From Himantopus leucocephalus (lineage: Eukaryota; Chordata; Aves; Charadriiformes; Recurvirostridae): a DNA stretch of 64,000 nt. The notes under the pieces were generated by a model. The model searched no databases, had not been told where the DNA came from, and saw only the letters and a list, made by a program, of their open reading frames with translations. Each line of letters starts with the position of its first letter. Within the stretch, counting starts at the first letter, position 1. Positions 1 to 13,100 of the stretch are shown piece by piece. The position numbers and the translations under genes are program-made. Location: contig RSEF01000004.1 in the NCBI GenBank assembly GCA_003993805.1, positions 7,335,649 through 7,399,648 of the forward strand. The letters run 5' to 3'.

Positions 1-316
1 TGACAGCTTATATAAGGACAGAATTTTTAAAAAATAAGTTGTGAAAGAATCATATTTAAAATAAAGGCACTAGCACTCAGAATTGAGGTAAACAGCAGTT
101 CTACCTCTAAACATGAAGACTAGTCTGTTACGGCAGGATTGTTTAAATGCCATGTTTCTGATCTTGTTTGATTATTTTTCCGGCTATAAGGTATTGATTT
201 GAAAATGGAAGAGAAAATAGCTTGTATTTGGTAGGGAAATATAGTAATTGGAGTCTCGCACCAACAAACCTCAGCATGACCTGACCTGTTGAAATTACCA
301 AAAAGAAAAAGGACTT

Positions 317-328
317 GGGGGGGGGGGG
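317..328. repeat. 12-bp poly-G run
   Basis: A pure G run inside a purine-rich stretch (about 300-355), capable of forming unusual DNA structure. Confidence 0.9.
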
Positions 329-686
329 AAGGATGTAGAGAGAAAGATGGAAAAAGTCATATTAGCACAAAACCTTCTTCTATTTCCTCTGGGAATAAAG
401 TTTTCTAAACTTACATACTGCAAAACAGAAATCATGCCAGGTAAGGTCATTTACTTACATTGACTTAGGTTAGAGGAGACAAATAGTTTTCACCCTAACA
501 AGTATGCACATGTACTCCTATTTGCTGAATATCAAAGCACCCAGCAGAGAATGTCAGGAAGGGACAAAGATGATTGTCGCCCGTAAGAGTGTCTATAGTG
601 AAAAGCCATGCAAATTTCAGGTAAAAAGAAAAACTCTTGACATCGTGAAGCACACAACACGCATCCAATCCAAAACTCAGACTTAC

Positions 687-856
687 TAAATCAAGAGAGT
701 GGAAAATATTCACATCTATTTCTGAAAGGAAGAGCTCTTCTGCACATCCAGTGACTTGCAAAGTCCCATAGAGAAGAACTGATTGAACCAGAAACTCTTC
801 CCCATTTACATCAAAGCTAAAACCAGCAGTTTTAGTATTACCACCCTCCCCAAATC
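687..856 (-). CDS. candidate internal coding exon, gene not recognised
   Basis: On the minus strand a 170-nt block runs from an AG acceptor (ttttccattgcattag) to a consensus GTAAGT donor at 686-681. Its frame is open (phase 1 in, phase 0 out) and encodes about 56 residues beginning GFGEGGNTKTAGFSFDVNGE and ending in IFHSLDL. About 40% of its codons start with G (GGT, GAT, GAA, GTT and similar), far above local base composition and typical of real coding sequence. The peptide alternates hydrophobic and polar residues like beta strands. An alternative acceptor at 889-890 (gatgcttttag) would start the exon at 888 in phase 2 and add 11 codons in the same frame. I do not recognise the protein family. 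The frame stays open past the donor to about 498, so an unspliced short ORF is also possible. Confidence 0.5.
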
Positions 857-1250
857 CTAATGCAATGGAAAACATACCAACAGAACTGCTAAAAGCATCA
901 AATGAAAATCAGTTCATGTTTTCCACACGATCTCTAAGAGTCTGGATCCATAAAGCAAAGCATTAATATAACAAAATTTTTGGTGCAAATATATATAATG
1001 CTCTTTTGCTATAAAAGGCTTCTATGACATCTACTACAGTAAAAATATGCATAGGGAAGAATTCTGCAGTTCTGTCAAAAACATGCATCGAAGTTAGAGT
1101 TTGTGTCTTATAAGCAAACAGGGAAAAGATGTTCATTACCAGTTGAGTTCATTTAGATTCAATTTTATGTGCTGTAACTTTAATTAGAAACAGTTTTCTT
1201 TAATAATTATAAAGATCGACTATGCAGGAACTAGATTGTTTTGGACTTAC

Positions 1251-1292
1251 ATCAAATACGGTTTTAGCTGCTTCCTTGTATCTTTGGGGATT
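1251..1292 (-). CDS. candidate 42-nt micro-exon
   Basis: A 42-nt minus-strand block lies between a TTTCAG acceptor and a perfect GTAAGT donor (1250-1245). In phase 0/0 it reads NPQRYKEAAKTVFD. It joins in frame to the candidate exon at 1443-1503, but not directly to either acceptor of the 687-856 exon, which need phase 1 or 2. A second frame (IPKDTRKQLKPYL, ending phase 2) would join to the longer form of that exon starting at 888. The polypyrimidine tract is only moderate. Blocks this short arise by chance, so the main support is the clustering of donors in this 1.5 kb. Confidence 0.25.
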
Positions 1293-1442
1293 CTGAAATT
1301 TTAAACTAGTCTGAAATTTCTTTAGAAGTCTTTAAGTGTATTTTGGTAACATCATTAATAGAGTGTCTCTAATTACTGGGTGCTTTCAGTGTAATTATGA
1401 AAATGTTCCTAGTACACAGTATTAATTTCTTCCAGTACTTAC

Positions 1443-1503
1443 AAGTTTGTGCACTGACGCATAACACATTCCAATGCTATACACAAACGCAGCCAGAAGT
1501 GGG
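1443..1503 (-). CDS. candidate 61-nt exon, hydrophobic peptide
   Basis: A 61-nt minus-strand block lies between an acceptor (acatgttttcag) and a perfect GTAAGT donor (1442-1437). The phase 2-in, phase 0-out frame reads PLLAAFVYSIGMCYASVHKL, a hydrophobic stretch that could be a buried helix or part of a membrane segment. It would join in frame to the 42-nt candidate at 1251-1292. Another frame (HFWLRLCIALECVMRQCTN) is also open, so the frame choice rests on the higher share of G-starting codons in the first. No family is recognised. Confidence 0.28.
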
Positions 1504-1933
1504 CTGAAAACATGTATGTTTTACAGAGAGAAAGAAGATCAGCGAAGAGGTTTAACTGCATGCTTTCTCCAGCTTAAAAAAAATATCCAGGCTATGCAAT
1601 TGCTGTGTTTATTTGTACAGTAGTCTCCGTTAAACTTTGTTAACCTTCTCAGTATCTGCTGCTGGAAGACGTGGCAAAGGTTCATCTATGTTTAATGATA
1701 AGTAGAATCTAGCAGTAGTACAATATGGCACTAGTTCCTGTAGAGATCTGGGAAATATGTTTTTATGAATTTGATATAAACATAAATACCTGGTTTTAGG
1801 GTAGCCTTTCCCTCTAGCTCTTATCTAAAGCTTTATTATTTCTTATTCTCAGAGGCAAACTAACACACCTGGGATGCTTGGCATGTTTCTGAAAAAGCCA
1901 CCACCAAACCACCTAAAGAAGTTGTTTACTTAC

Positions 1934-1985
1934 ATCCTGAGTTTCATCACCGAAAAAATTTTCAAGTTTGTGATTGTTTATTCTA
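1934..1985 (-). CDS. candidate 52-nt exon
   Basis: A 52-nt minus-strand block follows a pyrimidine-rich acceptor (actcaatcctctcttcctaaag) and ends at a perfect GTAAGT donor (1933-1928). Only one frame is open: phase 2 in, phase 0 out, reading RINNHKLENFFGDETQD. Its phase-0 exit does not match the phase-2 entry of the next candidate (1443-1503), so if both are real a small exon must lie between them, or one junction is wrong. Treated as a lead only. Confidence 0.25.
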
Positions 1986-4900
1986 CTTTAGGAAGAGAGG
2001 ATTGAGTGGAAATGTACACCAGCCTTACTGAATAACTCAAATAAGACTTCTTTCACAATCATTATGGGAGTATTTACCCTTTCTATGCACAAAAGGAAAA
2101 AAAATGTTTTTTTCATTTCAGGTTAGAAAAAAAATAGAGAGGAGTAAACACATTTCTATCAAAGGAAGCCATGTACTAGTCTCCATTACAATAATCTCTT
2201 GACTGTAATTTCTAGGGAAATTAGAAAGAAGAAAAAAAAAAAGGTAAAAAAAATTACTTTCTATTTCTCTGCATTTATATAGACAGATATGTCACTAATG
2301 CAGATTTTTAAATTCATAGTAGGCAACTGGGTAGAAAACAATGATCACTGGAATATCAACCATTGACTTGGATTGCACAGATCCTAATGTTCCAAAGCAG
2401 GTGAGCAATTTTGCACATGGACTCATACTCGCTTGCATTTGAGCAAACCTGCAAGACAGTTACTCCCAAGTCATGTACTAAATGCCAGACAATGACAGAA
2501 TGATTTAATGGAGTGTTTTAAGGAAGAATCTGACTTCTCAGTAAGTTGTGTGACTAAATTATTGCTCTCAAGATTATTAGATCTAAGCAAATACAACAAA
2601 AGAAGTTCTGCAATCAGTCCTCTCCAGCAATATTTACACAATTTTAGGGCTCAGTTTTCTTAAACATTTGAATGAGCAACTTTTCCAGAACAGTCACACG
2701 CTTAGGAATGACTGCATTACCATGACTTAACAAGTCATCGCCTATCAAACAAGTTTATAGATACAGAATATCAATTTCAAATCAAAATCCATTGATTTGA
2801 ACCATCTTCATGGTGACTTAAACTCAGCATTTTTCTTTGCAACCATAGGCAATGTGGTCTATTACAGCTACTATGGATAATCATTCATTAAAGTACAGGA
2901 CAATGGTAGCTTTACATTGCATGCTGATACGCCTGCTAGAACAAAATCATGTTGGAATATTAACAGAGGCTTTTTTTATATATAAAAGCTGCAAGTATTG
3001 CACGAGGTATAGCTAGAAAAATCATACAAAAAGGAATGACTGGGAGGCGAGTCTGATGGACTCTTATTTCATCTTGTATACTGATATAATTGCTAAATAT
3101 TCATCTGGCACCTGAGAACCTCTGCCCCATCAAAAAGTTCTAAGAAGTTTTCGTGCACTCAGTTAATGTACCTTTCTGAGCAGAGGGGAGGTGGGGGGAT
3201 AAATCAGACTGTTATAACAAATACTCCTTAGGCTGAATCTATACTCTGGGGCAGAGCTGCTCCACTGTGCACAGCAGAGCCTCAGTCCCTCAGTGGCCCC
3301 TGTCTGTATGAAAGCCCTGTGCACATTCACTGCAAGCGGAGACTGGTAGAAAAAACACCCTGGAACCAGAACAGAGTGGCAATGCAGGCTGCTGTAGTAG
3401 CAGCTGGGAATTTTGAAAATAATAACAATAATTATTATTACATTTTATAAAACTCCAGTAAAGTAATTGATTTAGTAAAAAAAATATATGTTGAACATTT
3501 TTGTCAGCTCTGCTTAACAGTTTCATTGGTTTGAATTCTGATTTGAAGAGCTGACTTTTTTTTGTCCGTATGTAGAGGCACAGCAGCACAGATTCCCCTC
3601 TGCTCTGAAGACAATCTGATATTTTACACAGCGACTTTTAGCCCAACACCCAAATCAATTGTTATGATCTATAAAAACAAGAATACCTCCTTATCTTTGG
3701 AAGAGTTTAATTAGTAGGAAATGTTACATTTTAAAAAGATAATATATAATTAATAACTCCAGCAAAGGTGGACAAAGAAGAAAGAGACAGTAGTCTTTGT
3801 ACATCCTTAAAAGCATTTAACACGCTATTTATCTAAAATTAATGATCAAATTCTGTAGTAATAAGTGGGAGAAAAGCTCAAATGATAGTGCTGACTGTAC
3901 TTTTATTCTCTCATTCTTTCAATGAAAGATTGTTTCACTGGCTGTCTATAGCTTCTTGCTGTGTCTGAATTATTATTTTAATTAAGAGCTACACCGCCAT
4001 GCCTAAGAAATATGTTTGTCAAGGATTCTTTTCCTAAGTATGTTGACAAAGAATGAATGATTAATACATAAAAGATTTATAAATTTGAGGTATCTTGTCC
4101 AGGGGAAGTATTTAGAGGGAAAAAGCATGGAAGATGGATTGTTTTCACTTTAACAAACATTTCAAAATTTCAAAGATTCCAGATTTAGAAAAGATTCTGT
4201 AGAATTAAAAGATGCCTTTTGGGCTACCAACAAATGACAGAGACATATTCACAGTGAGGACAAGAAAACAGACATTATGTTGACTTCTCAGCCTTACAGT
4301 GCTACATCCCTTGAGTATAATTGTGGGAATACTTTTTTTGTGTTTGTTCTCGGTATTGATTGACAGAATATAACCCAGAAAACAGAAATCAAACAGAAAA
4401 ATTATGGTTAAGTCTGGTATTTAAAGTGGCATATTGGTTGTGCTGGCTTGAAAAGAGCAAGTCTCCTTACTTCACTTGTGATTGAAGGATGATATAAGCT
4501 ATGGCTAGACGTATGGTTTTGTTTTTTTCAAAGTTTGTGATTTAGTAAAAAAAACACCTGTGTACACTTCTGTATTAGGTATAATGAAGGTGTCAGCTTA
4601 GGAGTAGTATTTAAAGACTGTCGATAGATAGTAGCTGATTACTTTATTCCAAAGATGCATTTGTTGGTATGAGAGACGTTTTTGTATGGATTTCAGGGTT
4701 TTCAGTGATAGGCTGAAAAAACGTAGCAATTTTATTTGGGTTTTTTTCTTTGTTTTAAATAGAAGGTTTCATTGCCTTAGCCTGTTGACAAGACAAGAAA
4801 AGTAATTTTAAAAAACCCAGGGGGAATGTTTAGAAAATTTGCAACATGGCCAGTCTGAAATCATACAATTAATTTCCCTGTGGTCCTTTATGCATGCAAA

Positions 4901-6036
4901 GTTGAAGGCACACTTATCAAAACTTTGTGACTTGGTAAGTTTAAAAAAAATTATTTGGTTCATTTATTGCCAATACTGGCTAAGTCTGACTATTGCACTT
5001 TCAGGATGTTAATGCCCAGATTTTATTATTGAGAAAATGTAAAGTAAAATCTACTTTGGAATAATTAATATAATCATTTAATGGCTAAATCCTGCTGGTT
5101 TAGCCTGAATAATTATTAGTCATTTAGTTTAGATCTTTGAAAGCACTTCTCAATAAGAGAATTATAGAGAACTAAGCTGGAAAGAGTTCATCCTCCTTTT
5201 GAAATGTAACGTTTTGTGAACATCTGATTTGGTTTCTGCCTCCACTTTTCTATCTTCTCCCCTGTTACTTCTATTTCTTTCATTTTATTTGCACCCTGCC
5301 TTCCACATTCCTTTTTTTAAGTTTCCTGGGTTTTGCCCTAGTCCTTCCTTCACAAGTCTCATTAAGAGTTCAGCTGCAGGGCATAGCTATACCATTCCTT
5401 AGTGCCTCCATTAGCAGCAACATGCCTAGAGGGATAAGAACATAGCAAAAAGTAGTTTCTTCAGGCTAAGTCAATCATTGTCAGAAGCATTTTGGCCGAA
5501 AGAACTATCAGAATTTATCCACATTCTAATTCTAACCTATTATTAATAAATTATATTAATTTTTACAGCAAGGTCATTTTGACAGAAGCACTTCCCAACT
5601 CCCATGAAACATGGCACTATGATTCTCGGTCAGTACCATTATCTCTACATATATGAATTGCTTAATAAATCTCTTGGACTTTGGAAAGCTGCTTCCTCCC
5701 TTCAAGCACAAATAAAGAGAATACCTTCAATACAGACAAAACAGGACGATGAAGTAAAAAACCCACAAACCACCCTCCAAGGATCTGATCAAGAACAAAG
5801 CGAAGTTAGGAGGATTTTCTTTTTGAAAGATTAGTTTTAGAACTTGCTCTCTTAATGGAGCCAGAAGCACTGGTATTCCAGAGGCCTCAAATCCAAGTAA
5901 GTATTTGGTGAGGCAAAGTGGAAATACTGTGATATATGTAAAAAAATTAAAAATTCTATTATTTTATTTTATATATAAATATATATGTATAACTACAGGG
6001 GAAAAGCAGGGAAATTGAGGGGAAAAAAGAAGGGGA

Positions 6037-6059
6037 AGAAAGAGAGAGAGAGTGTGTGC
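6037..6059. repeat. (GA)n(GT)n microsatellite
   Basis: A GA-repeat run passes directly into GTGTGTG. Confidence 0.9.
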
Positions 6060-8051
6060 ATAGGTAAGTAAAGGATTATCCAAAATCAGATTTAGCAAAC
6101 AAAACAATTTTCCTTTTTTCCCCCCTTCTTCAGTATTTTATTTAGTCCTTTATTTTAATTTAGTTTGTTAGTCTACAACTTCAGCAACATACCACCACAT
6201 ATAAGACAGAGGTCTGCTACTTTGGCCAATACTGGGATACCCCAGGACATTTAAACTGCCAGTTCCAAAACCGCATAAGCTTCATTCCAGCCATGATTTA
6301 CTCTACCTGATATTCTTATGTTGATATGCTGCTGATGCAGTCCATAAATGCAATCTTAAATTTCTATTTTTGGGGTCTGTCTGTGCAGCTCAGTTTGTGA
6401 ACAGCTCCAGCGTTCAACTTACTGTATTTATGTAAGATTTGGGGCAGAGGAGGGAGACACTTTCATTTTTCAGGAAACACTATCAAAGTTTGCTACGCTA
6501 TAAATAAAAGATGGAAGATAAGAACATTAACTAGAGTTGCAAATTCCTTTTGATACATCCCTCAAGACAGTTTATTTTACTTTGTCACCAAGTTAAATGA
6601 GTTCCAAACCTTCATCTAGTAGTTAATAAAGCAGAATTATAAAAATGGATTTAGAATTCCAATTCAATAACAAAATGTATGCATACTCAAACCTAAAAAA
6701 GTCTAGCTAAAAGTCTTCTTTTTGTCTACTTAGTCTTCTTTTCACAGTTTTTCTTATTTCTAACCTTACTACAGCACCAGTGTCTATTCAGCAGTTAATA
6801 TTGATTTGAAATTTTCCTCAAAGGTGCAACAAAGTTTAATCGATTATTTAAAAGCAGATTTATGTACTCAGAATAAAGGTGTTATAGGAGACAACAGTAC
6901 ACGAGAAATCCAACTTTTTTATGGTTTCATCAAACCATTCACAAAATGCACAAGTCTGATACTTTAATTAACTTCAGTGAACTCAGTGGAGATTTTTATC
7001 CCCATTTGTATAAGTATCACTTATTTGATACTAACAGATTACACTCACTTTTTAAGCCTAGTAACCTAAGTAAAATCCTTCACCAAAACTAAAAATTCCT
7101 AAAAAGTGGAAGTAAGTTCTTGTTGTTAGTAGTGCCTGCACTTTTTTCCTTCATATATGTCCTCGAACTGAAAACTTTAATAGAAATACATATTACTGAA
7201 ATGAAACAGCCTTAGAATATCATTTTATACAGTTTATCTTTCTCATTACCACCTTACTCTTATAGGACTATCTGCAAATTCTGACAGTCGGGTTTTTCCC
7301 CTCAAATATTTTATCCCCTTTTGAATGGCAGCTGGGCCAAAAGCAAGCAGATCTGTTCAAGGTCTCAGTTGAATCCCTCCTCCCAGGCTCGTAATTTAAA
7401 ATTACCTCTTTTCACATTAAAATCCTTATGATGTGGGTCACAAGAATGTTACAGAATGTTTCTATGCACACACACAAAAGTCTTTATGAGCTCAGAATGT
7501 TTACTGCTCTCCTTTTTGATGGATTTATGAGAACTGCATTCAGGAGGAATCCCACTATTAAAGGCATGGTTAGACAAGAACACCTTGACAGTTCTCTAAT
7601 TGTAAAACAACTTTCACAATACATTGGTGAAAGTAGTCCCATTGGGAACACAGTTGTGATGGAGGATTGGCCAAACAATACAACACTACCTTTTTTTTTC
7701 CCCCAGTCTTCCTCAACATGAGTACAGGAATCTGCCTGATACTCATTCTACTTATGTTTATATAGAAAGAGAAGTAAAGGTCTGGCATTCAGTTAAAATT
7801 CTACAATTAGAAGAAAGACAAAAGTAACTTCTTGCTTTGCTCAATAGATTTTTATAGTATAAATTCTACAGGAATTATGACATTAAAGCCCAACATTCCT
7901 CATTATAAAATCCTTTGTATTAGTTAAATATTTGTGCCCACTTAAACTGAAATATTCTGTGTCAGTTTTTCACTTTGAGTTTCAGGACAATTTCTAGTCC
8001 AAGCAGTTAATCTGTTACAGAATGGGCCTATTTCAAGATTTTTCCTGAGTT

Positions 8052-8164
8052 AAAAAAAACCCAAACAAAACAAAACAAAGAATAAACCACCACAAAAGCA
8101 TCACAAACAAAGACCCAAAGAAAACAACAACAACAAAAAAAACCCCCTAAAGACCCCCCCCAAA
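8052..8164. repeat. A/C-only low-complexity tract
   Basis: About 110 bases almost wholly A and C on the plus strand, containing (CAAAA)n and (CAA)n runs and ending in a poly-C run. It may derive from an old poly-A tail or retroposon end, but no body is recognisable on either side. Confidence 0.8.
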
Positions 8165-9301
8165 CTTCCTGCAGGCTTCTTTTTAAGAATCTGTACTTTG
8201 CTCATGCTTTTACAAGAGATTTGGCTAGTCTTGTTTTCGCATCAATCCTGTCCATGTAGTGAAAATAACGGAAATCAACCAAAAAATGGACCAAGTTATA
8301 AGTCTTGTGAAAATGATTAGTTGTATTTATTCAGGAGAGTTTTGACAGACCTTTGCAATTAACAAGGAACTCGGGCCACACATGTAATTTCATTGAAGAT
8401 ACAAATTTTGCTGAGCATCATAAAGTCCAGAACTGCATGGTAACCTCCACTACATGCTAAAGACTTGTCCAGGTTGACGGTGCAACTAATGACAGAAAAT
8501 TTTCTCACTTATGTTCCCTCACTGTTTGTCAGGGGTCATAAATGAGGAAGCTGCCTAATTTAAATGCTAAGTGAATGGAAAACAGACTAAGTAGATGGGA
8601 ACAAGACTCCTAGGGAGTGGTAGGATCTCCAAGATGAAAAGAACACTTGGAAGAAAGAAGCTAGGAGATGCAGGTTGAGAGAACACGTTATTTCCTAGCT
8701 GCAATATTTGTCCGTTCTCAGAAATGAATGTGATTCTCCACTGGAAAAGCACGTTCTTTTAAGATTGATCTAAACTGGGATTCACAACCTGCTACTGTTG
8801 ATCATTTGCTCTGTTTAAGTGACTGATGTTGTTTATACAGTCTCATACTTGCTCATAACTTATGTAATGCCAGTCTGACACCAACCGCACCCCCCCCCAC
8901 AGATGGTATTAAAAACATTAAGTTTGCAAAACACATCCTTGGAACTGGGAAGTATAACATTACATCATCACATGCTTTCCCCCTCCCTCTCCATATGAAT
9001 ACTGTCCCCTTTGGTCATTTATTGCATAAGGTAGACCTGCTCTAGGCTTGAATTACTTGTTCATTTTGTCTCTACGGTTTCCATTTCATTTATAGAACAA
9101 GTTGGAAGACATACAGTAAATGGGGGAAAAAACAATCACATGGTTATAGCACTTGAGAATGGCTCTGGGAAACTGGATTCTGTGAGACTTTTTTAAGTAA
9201 ACCTTTTCATAGGAAATCAGTATTTTTGGTTTCTGTGAAAACTCAGAGCATTGATTTAAATATATAAAATCCAAGTTTTGTGAAATTAGGCAAAGCTTTT
9301 G

Positions 9302-9412
9302 ACCTCAGTGTCTTTGTTTTTTACTTTCTTATCTGTGAAATAGAAATAGTAAACTTCCATTTCACAGGAGCATTACGAAAACGCATAAATCAAACTAATG
9401 TTTAAAAGCACC
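9302..9412 (-). repeat. possible MIR-type SINE remnant
   Basis: The plus strand reads ACCTCAGTGTCTTTG, TTTCTTATCTGTGAAATAGA, AATAGTAAACTTCCATTTCAC, AGGAGCATTACGAAAACGCA and TTTAAAAGCACC. This resembles the antisense of the MIR core and 3' part (CTCAGTTTCCTCATCTGTAA and following). Divergence is high, and this is a by-eye match only. Confidence 0.4.
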
Positions 9413-10118
9413 TATACATTGTATTGATGAGAACTGTGTAACAGACAATGATGCGATTAACAGTTCTTTCCTCAGATCAAAGCCCTAGTGGTATCCAGTA
9501 AACCAGTCAGACAAAGGCCCCAACAATTAACAACAAGGATTCAATGAAATATTGAACCTCTGTTCATAGGATGAATTAAATTATCTTGATGTACAGGACA
9601 AAGCATGGGGTTTATGTTAAAAATAGCATACATCTGTGTAATTGCACTGTATCAGAATCGACTCACATAAGGAACCTCAAATAAGGTTGAACTGGCAACA
9701 TTAATTTTGCTATGTAATAACTTTTAAGTGCTTGCCTTTGCCACCTTTAATTATATTTTGCAATTTTTTTCTAGATACATTTAATCCAAAATTACAATAA
9801 CCTTCAGTAATTACCCACAGTTTTTTCTGGAATTTAAGCAGTACCCAGTTGCTATTCAACAACTGTGATCTTCTCAAATTTGTTTCATTTGTATTCTCTC
9901 TCAGAACAAAATCAGCAGTATACAATTCTAGCTTAATTACCTAAAAGATGTTTGCACTGCAAATCGTTTCCTCTCTCCTCACATTTTACTTCTGGTGGCA
10001 CTGGACATGTACATAGAGCAGTAGAAACAATTGATTAATGTGGTGATAGTTTCTAACAAGATATAATCACGAAGAGATACTGTAACAGTGAGATACTGCC
10101 TTCCACCCAACAAACGCA

Positions 10119-10152
10119 ATTTCATGCTGCCCAAGAAGAGGCAGCATGAAAT
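10119..10152. repeat. perfect 13-bp inverted repeat (hairpin), 8-nt loop
   Basis: ATTTCATGCTGCC at 10119-10131 pairs perfectly with GGCAGCATGAAAT at 10140-10152, with loop CAAGAAGA. No coding or RNA context was found. Confidence 0.9.
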
Positions 10153-13100
10153 AAAGCTGGGCATTTCTTTGGAAAATATATAGTCCATATATTGCTGATA
10201 GAACAAGTGTTCTGTATCTGAACAGTAATGTTCTCATGAACATGCACATAACATTTTCACACAAAAGAACAGCACGTTTCTAAATAGGCAAATTGAGTTC
10301 ATGATGCATAACACCACTTAAATCCTCACTGTGCCCTAGTTGTCCAGAATTTATCTGGGAAACTCAGATCATCTGTCACCTCACACTTAGAGAATGCAAT
10401 TTATTTTCCACAAAATTAAAGAAGCAAGGGAAAGAAAATGTGTCATTATGTTTCCAGTCCTTTAGTACCAGAGCTACCTCAGTCTGCTTCAGCGGTTCTG
10501 AACTACTGAATAGATTTTATCAGCAGTACATGATGATGGCTTCCCATAGATATGGTTTTCTGTATAGCACTCTGTAAAAATGCAGTATCATGTCATATTG
10601 ACTTTAACCCTCAGCCTGCCTTCATCCTGTGCTAAGGAAGGGAACTTTTGTAGGAATAACACAGAAGAGAGACTGAGCCAGCTCAGCATTTTGGGATTTT
10701 GCAGCATTGGAGAGTTTGGGGTAGTTTTGCGTGCCTATTGGTTTTCCTCAGCATTTCAGTTAAAATCTTTATTCTTAGATAAAATAAAGTATGGATATAA
10801 TTTTATTTTCTCTGAAAAGCATAAAGATTTTAATCGTAACATTATATAACATTATGAAAGCATAGGAGTTCTCTTTTCTAATTAATGCCCTGAAGTGCAG
10901 TTCGTTTTTCTTTCGCACATCACAGGGAAAGTCTGCCACGTAGCAGGTAACTTGCTGAGGAATAAAGCCTTCCTTGGTGTTACCACATCTATTCCATGCA
11001 GTGTTCTGAAAACATTTTTGGTCTAGTCCATACAAATGATAGACTACCCACATCAAGTGAAACTGTATTTCACAATACCATAAAAAACCAGAGAGAGTGG
11101 TGGATGGCTTGATTAAGAGGCCTTCAAATAGCTGTAGTTGTGATACCCAGGAAGATGGTTAGATGCCCAGATCATGGGTACCAGCAATAGCAAATGTAGT
11201 AGGAGGTATGTACTAGAGGCAAAATTTAAGCTGTTAGGTAGGAGACACTCCTGTTATGTTACCACAAGCTTGTCCAAATGTAGAAGCACAGGGGTAGACT
11301 GTATGTGACCAAAAAGAAAGTACAGGTAAGACAGGGCAGCACTGTAGAAACTTTTGGAATATAAGGCACCTGTACAGGAGAAACTGGCATCATATAGACC
11401 CAATTAGAGCAAAGCTTCTGGCACTTTAAACTGCAGACCAAGGTGGAGGTAGTCATAACACAGAGACCAGAAGATGCATGAAAATGGGTTATTGCATATA
11501 CCAGGCCACCAGAAAATTCTCATCTAGGAGTTCATGAGGAACTGCTGATGTAAATTTGGAACAATTTCAATATAGTAGCAAAGTTGGACTTTGATGCTCC
11601 TTAGTCAGTAAGACAATTTAAATATCCACTAATAAAGCAAGAGTAGTATGAATAAAATAGATTATAAAACTGGAATGAAATTTCACATTAAAGAAAAATC
11701 CAAATAGTATCCTTGGGAGGGGTGCTATTTAAGTTATAGGGAACAGATGTATCCATAAAGAGGGTTTGTTTTCATTTGGGTTTTAATTATAAAGCATATA
11801 ATTACATGTTTCAGAAACTCCAAGAATAATTATTGCCATTTCACATCTTTACTACTTGCTGTTTTTTCAGTAGCTGAGATTTACTCATGTGCAACTTCTG
11901 ATTCACAGTAATCCTTATATCAACTCATCAATTTACTAATCCACTGTTGACCACGAACCAGATGTTCCCCCTTTGAATTATTCCGGACCCAACTCTCTCT
12001 GCTCCACCAAACAATTTAGTGTTTTATGATCTGATGTGTTTTGTTCTTCAGTTAACATTAGGGCTTGGGGTATAGTTATAGCCAAAGAGTATAATAGTGA
12101 GAAAGATCAAAGCTTAGCTGCAAAACCGAGAAATGCTAATGACAGTTCTGTAATCTCACAGAAAGCTTTATAACACATGGCTTTCCTCACATGCTATGAC
12201 AAGAGACACTGAGTCAACAGATACTGGCCCCTCCCTCTGGAACAGCAATCATTCACCATGAATAAGTCTGGTGCAAAAGTCTCTTCTCCCCAGCAATTAC
12301 ATACCATGCTTTTATTGACATCTCCTCCTCATCCTGGAAGTGGGACGGAGTGAGTCAGACTTCTTATGGCTTTTGAATAGATAACGGGCCAAATTAGATA
12401 TACACAGTACTATCACTTATGGTTTAATCCATCCACGGATAATTTGTGGACTTCCTATGAAAGGGAAAAGCCAGGGCTTGACAGCAGAAGGTGAGCTCTC
12501 ATATAGACATGAAAGAGACTAAAGGTGGAGCTAACAGCAACTACAATAGTGATTCATAGTCATAATATGGAAGGAGAAAAGAAGATTAAGTTCTGCAGAA
12601 CAAAATTGATGGATCTTAGATCTATAAAATGTAGAAATCCATATATACAATTTGAAGATGGTTTTCTGTCACATACTTTAAGTAGTGTGGCTTGATGGTG
12701 TAAATTAGTCAAGTTAAAATCCGTGTCCTGAAAATGTCAGATTATATACACTATATACTCAGCAAATCTTGTCACTGTCTACTTTTCCTCCATCTGATGC
12801 AAAGCCTTAAAAATATGTATATGCTGAAATGCACAGACATGTTTTAAAACCTACACAGAATTTTGCTACCAAACAAGGGTCATAGAGTCTGGAAAGAAAA
12901 CTTTCACAGGTTTTCTTAATCTGTTTTGATGTTTCGGTATCTACCAAATTCATTCACAAAGAAAGGACTAACATAGTATGTCTGAGTAACCCTTACTCTA
13001 AACATCTCCCACAGAAAGAGATGCCTCAGAAATCCTTCTGAAGTAATGGTTTTAAGACCCTTCATTTTGTTCTTTTTAGAAATTATGTAAGAACACAAGA

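Noticed and set aside
504..689. Plus-strand 61-codon frame with a CAG/GTAAAA donor, overlapping the minus-strand exon candidate
   Set aside because: It has only a weak acceptor and overlaps the stronger minus-strand candidate. The open plus frame is probably chance.
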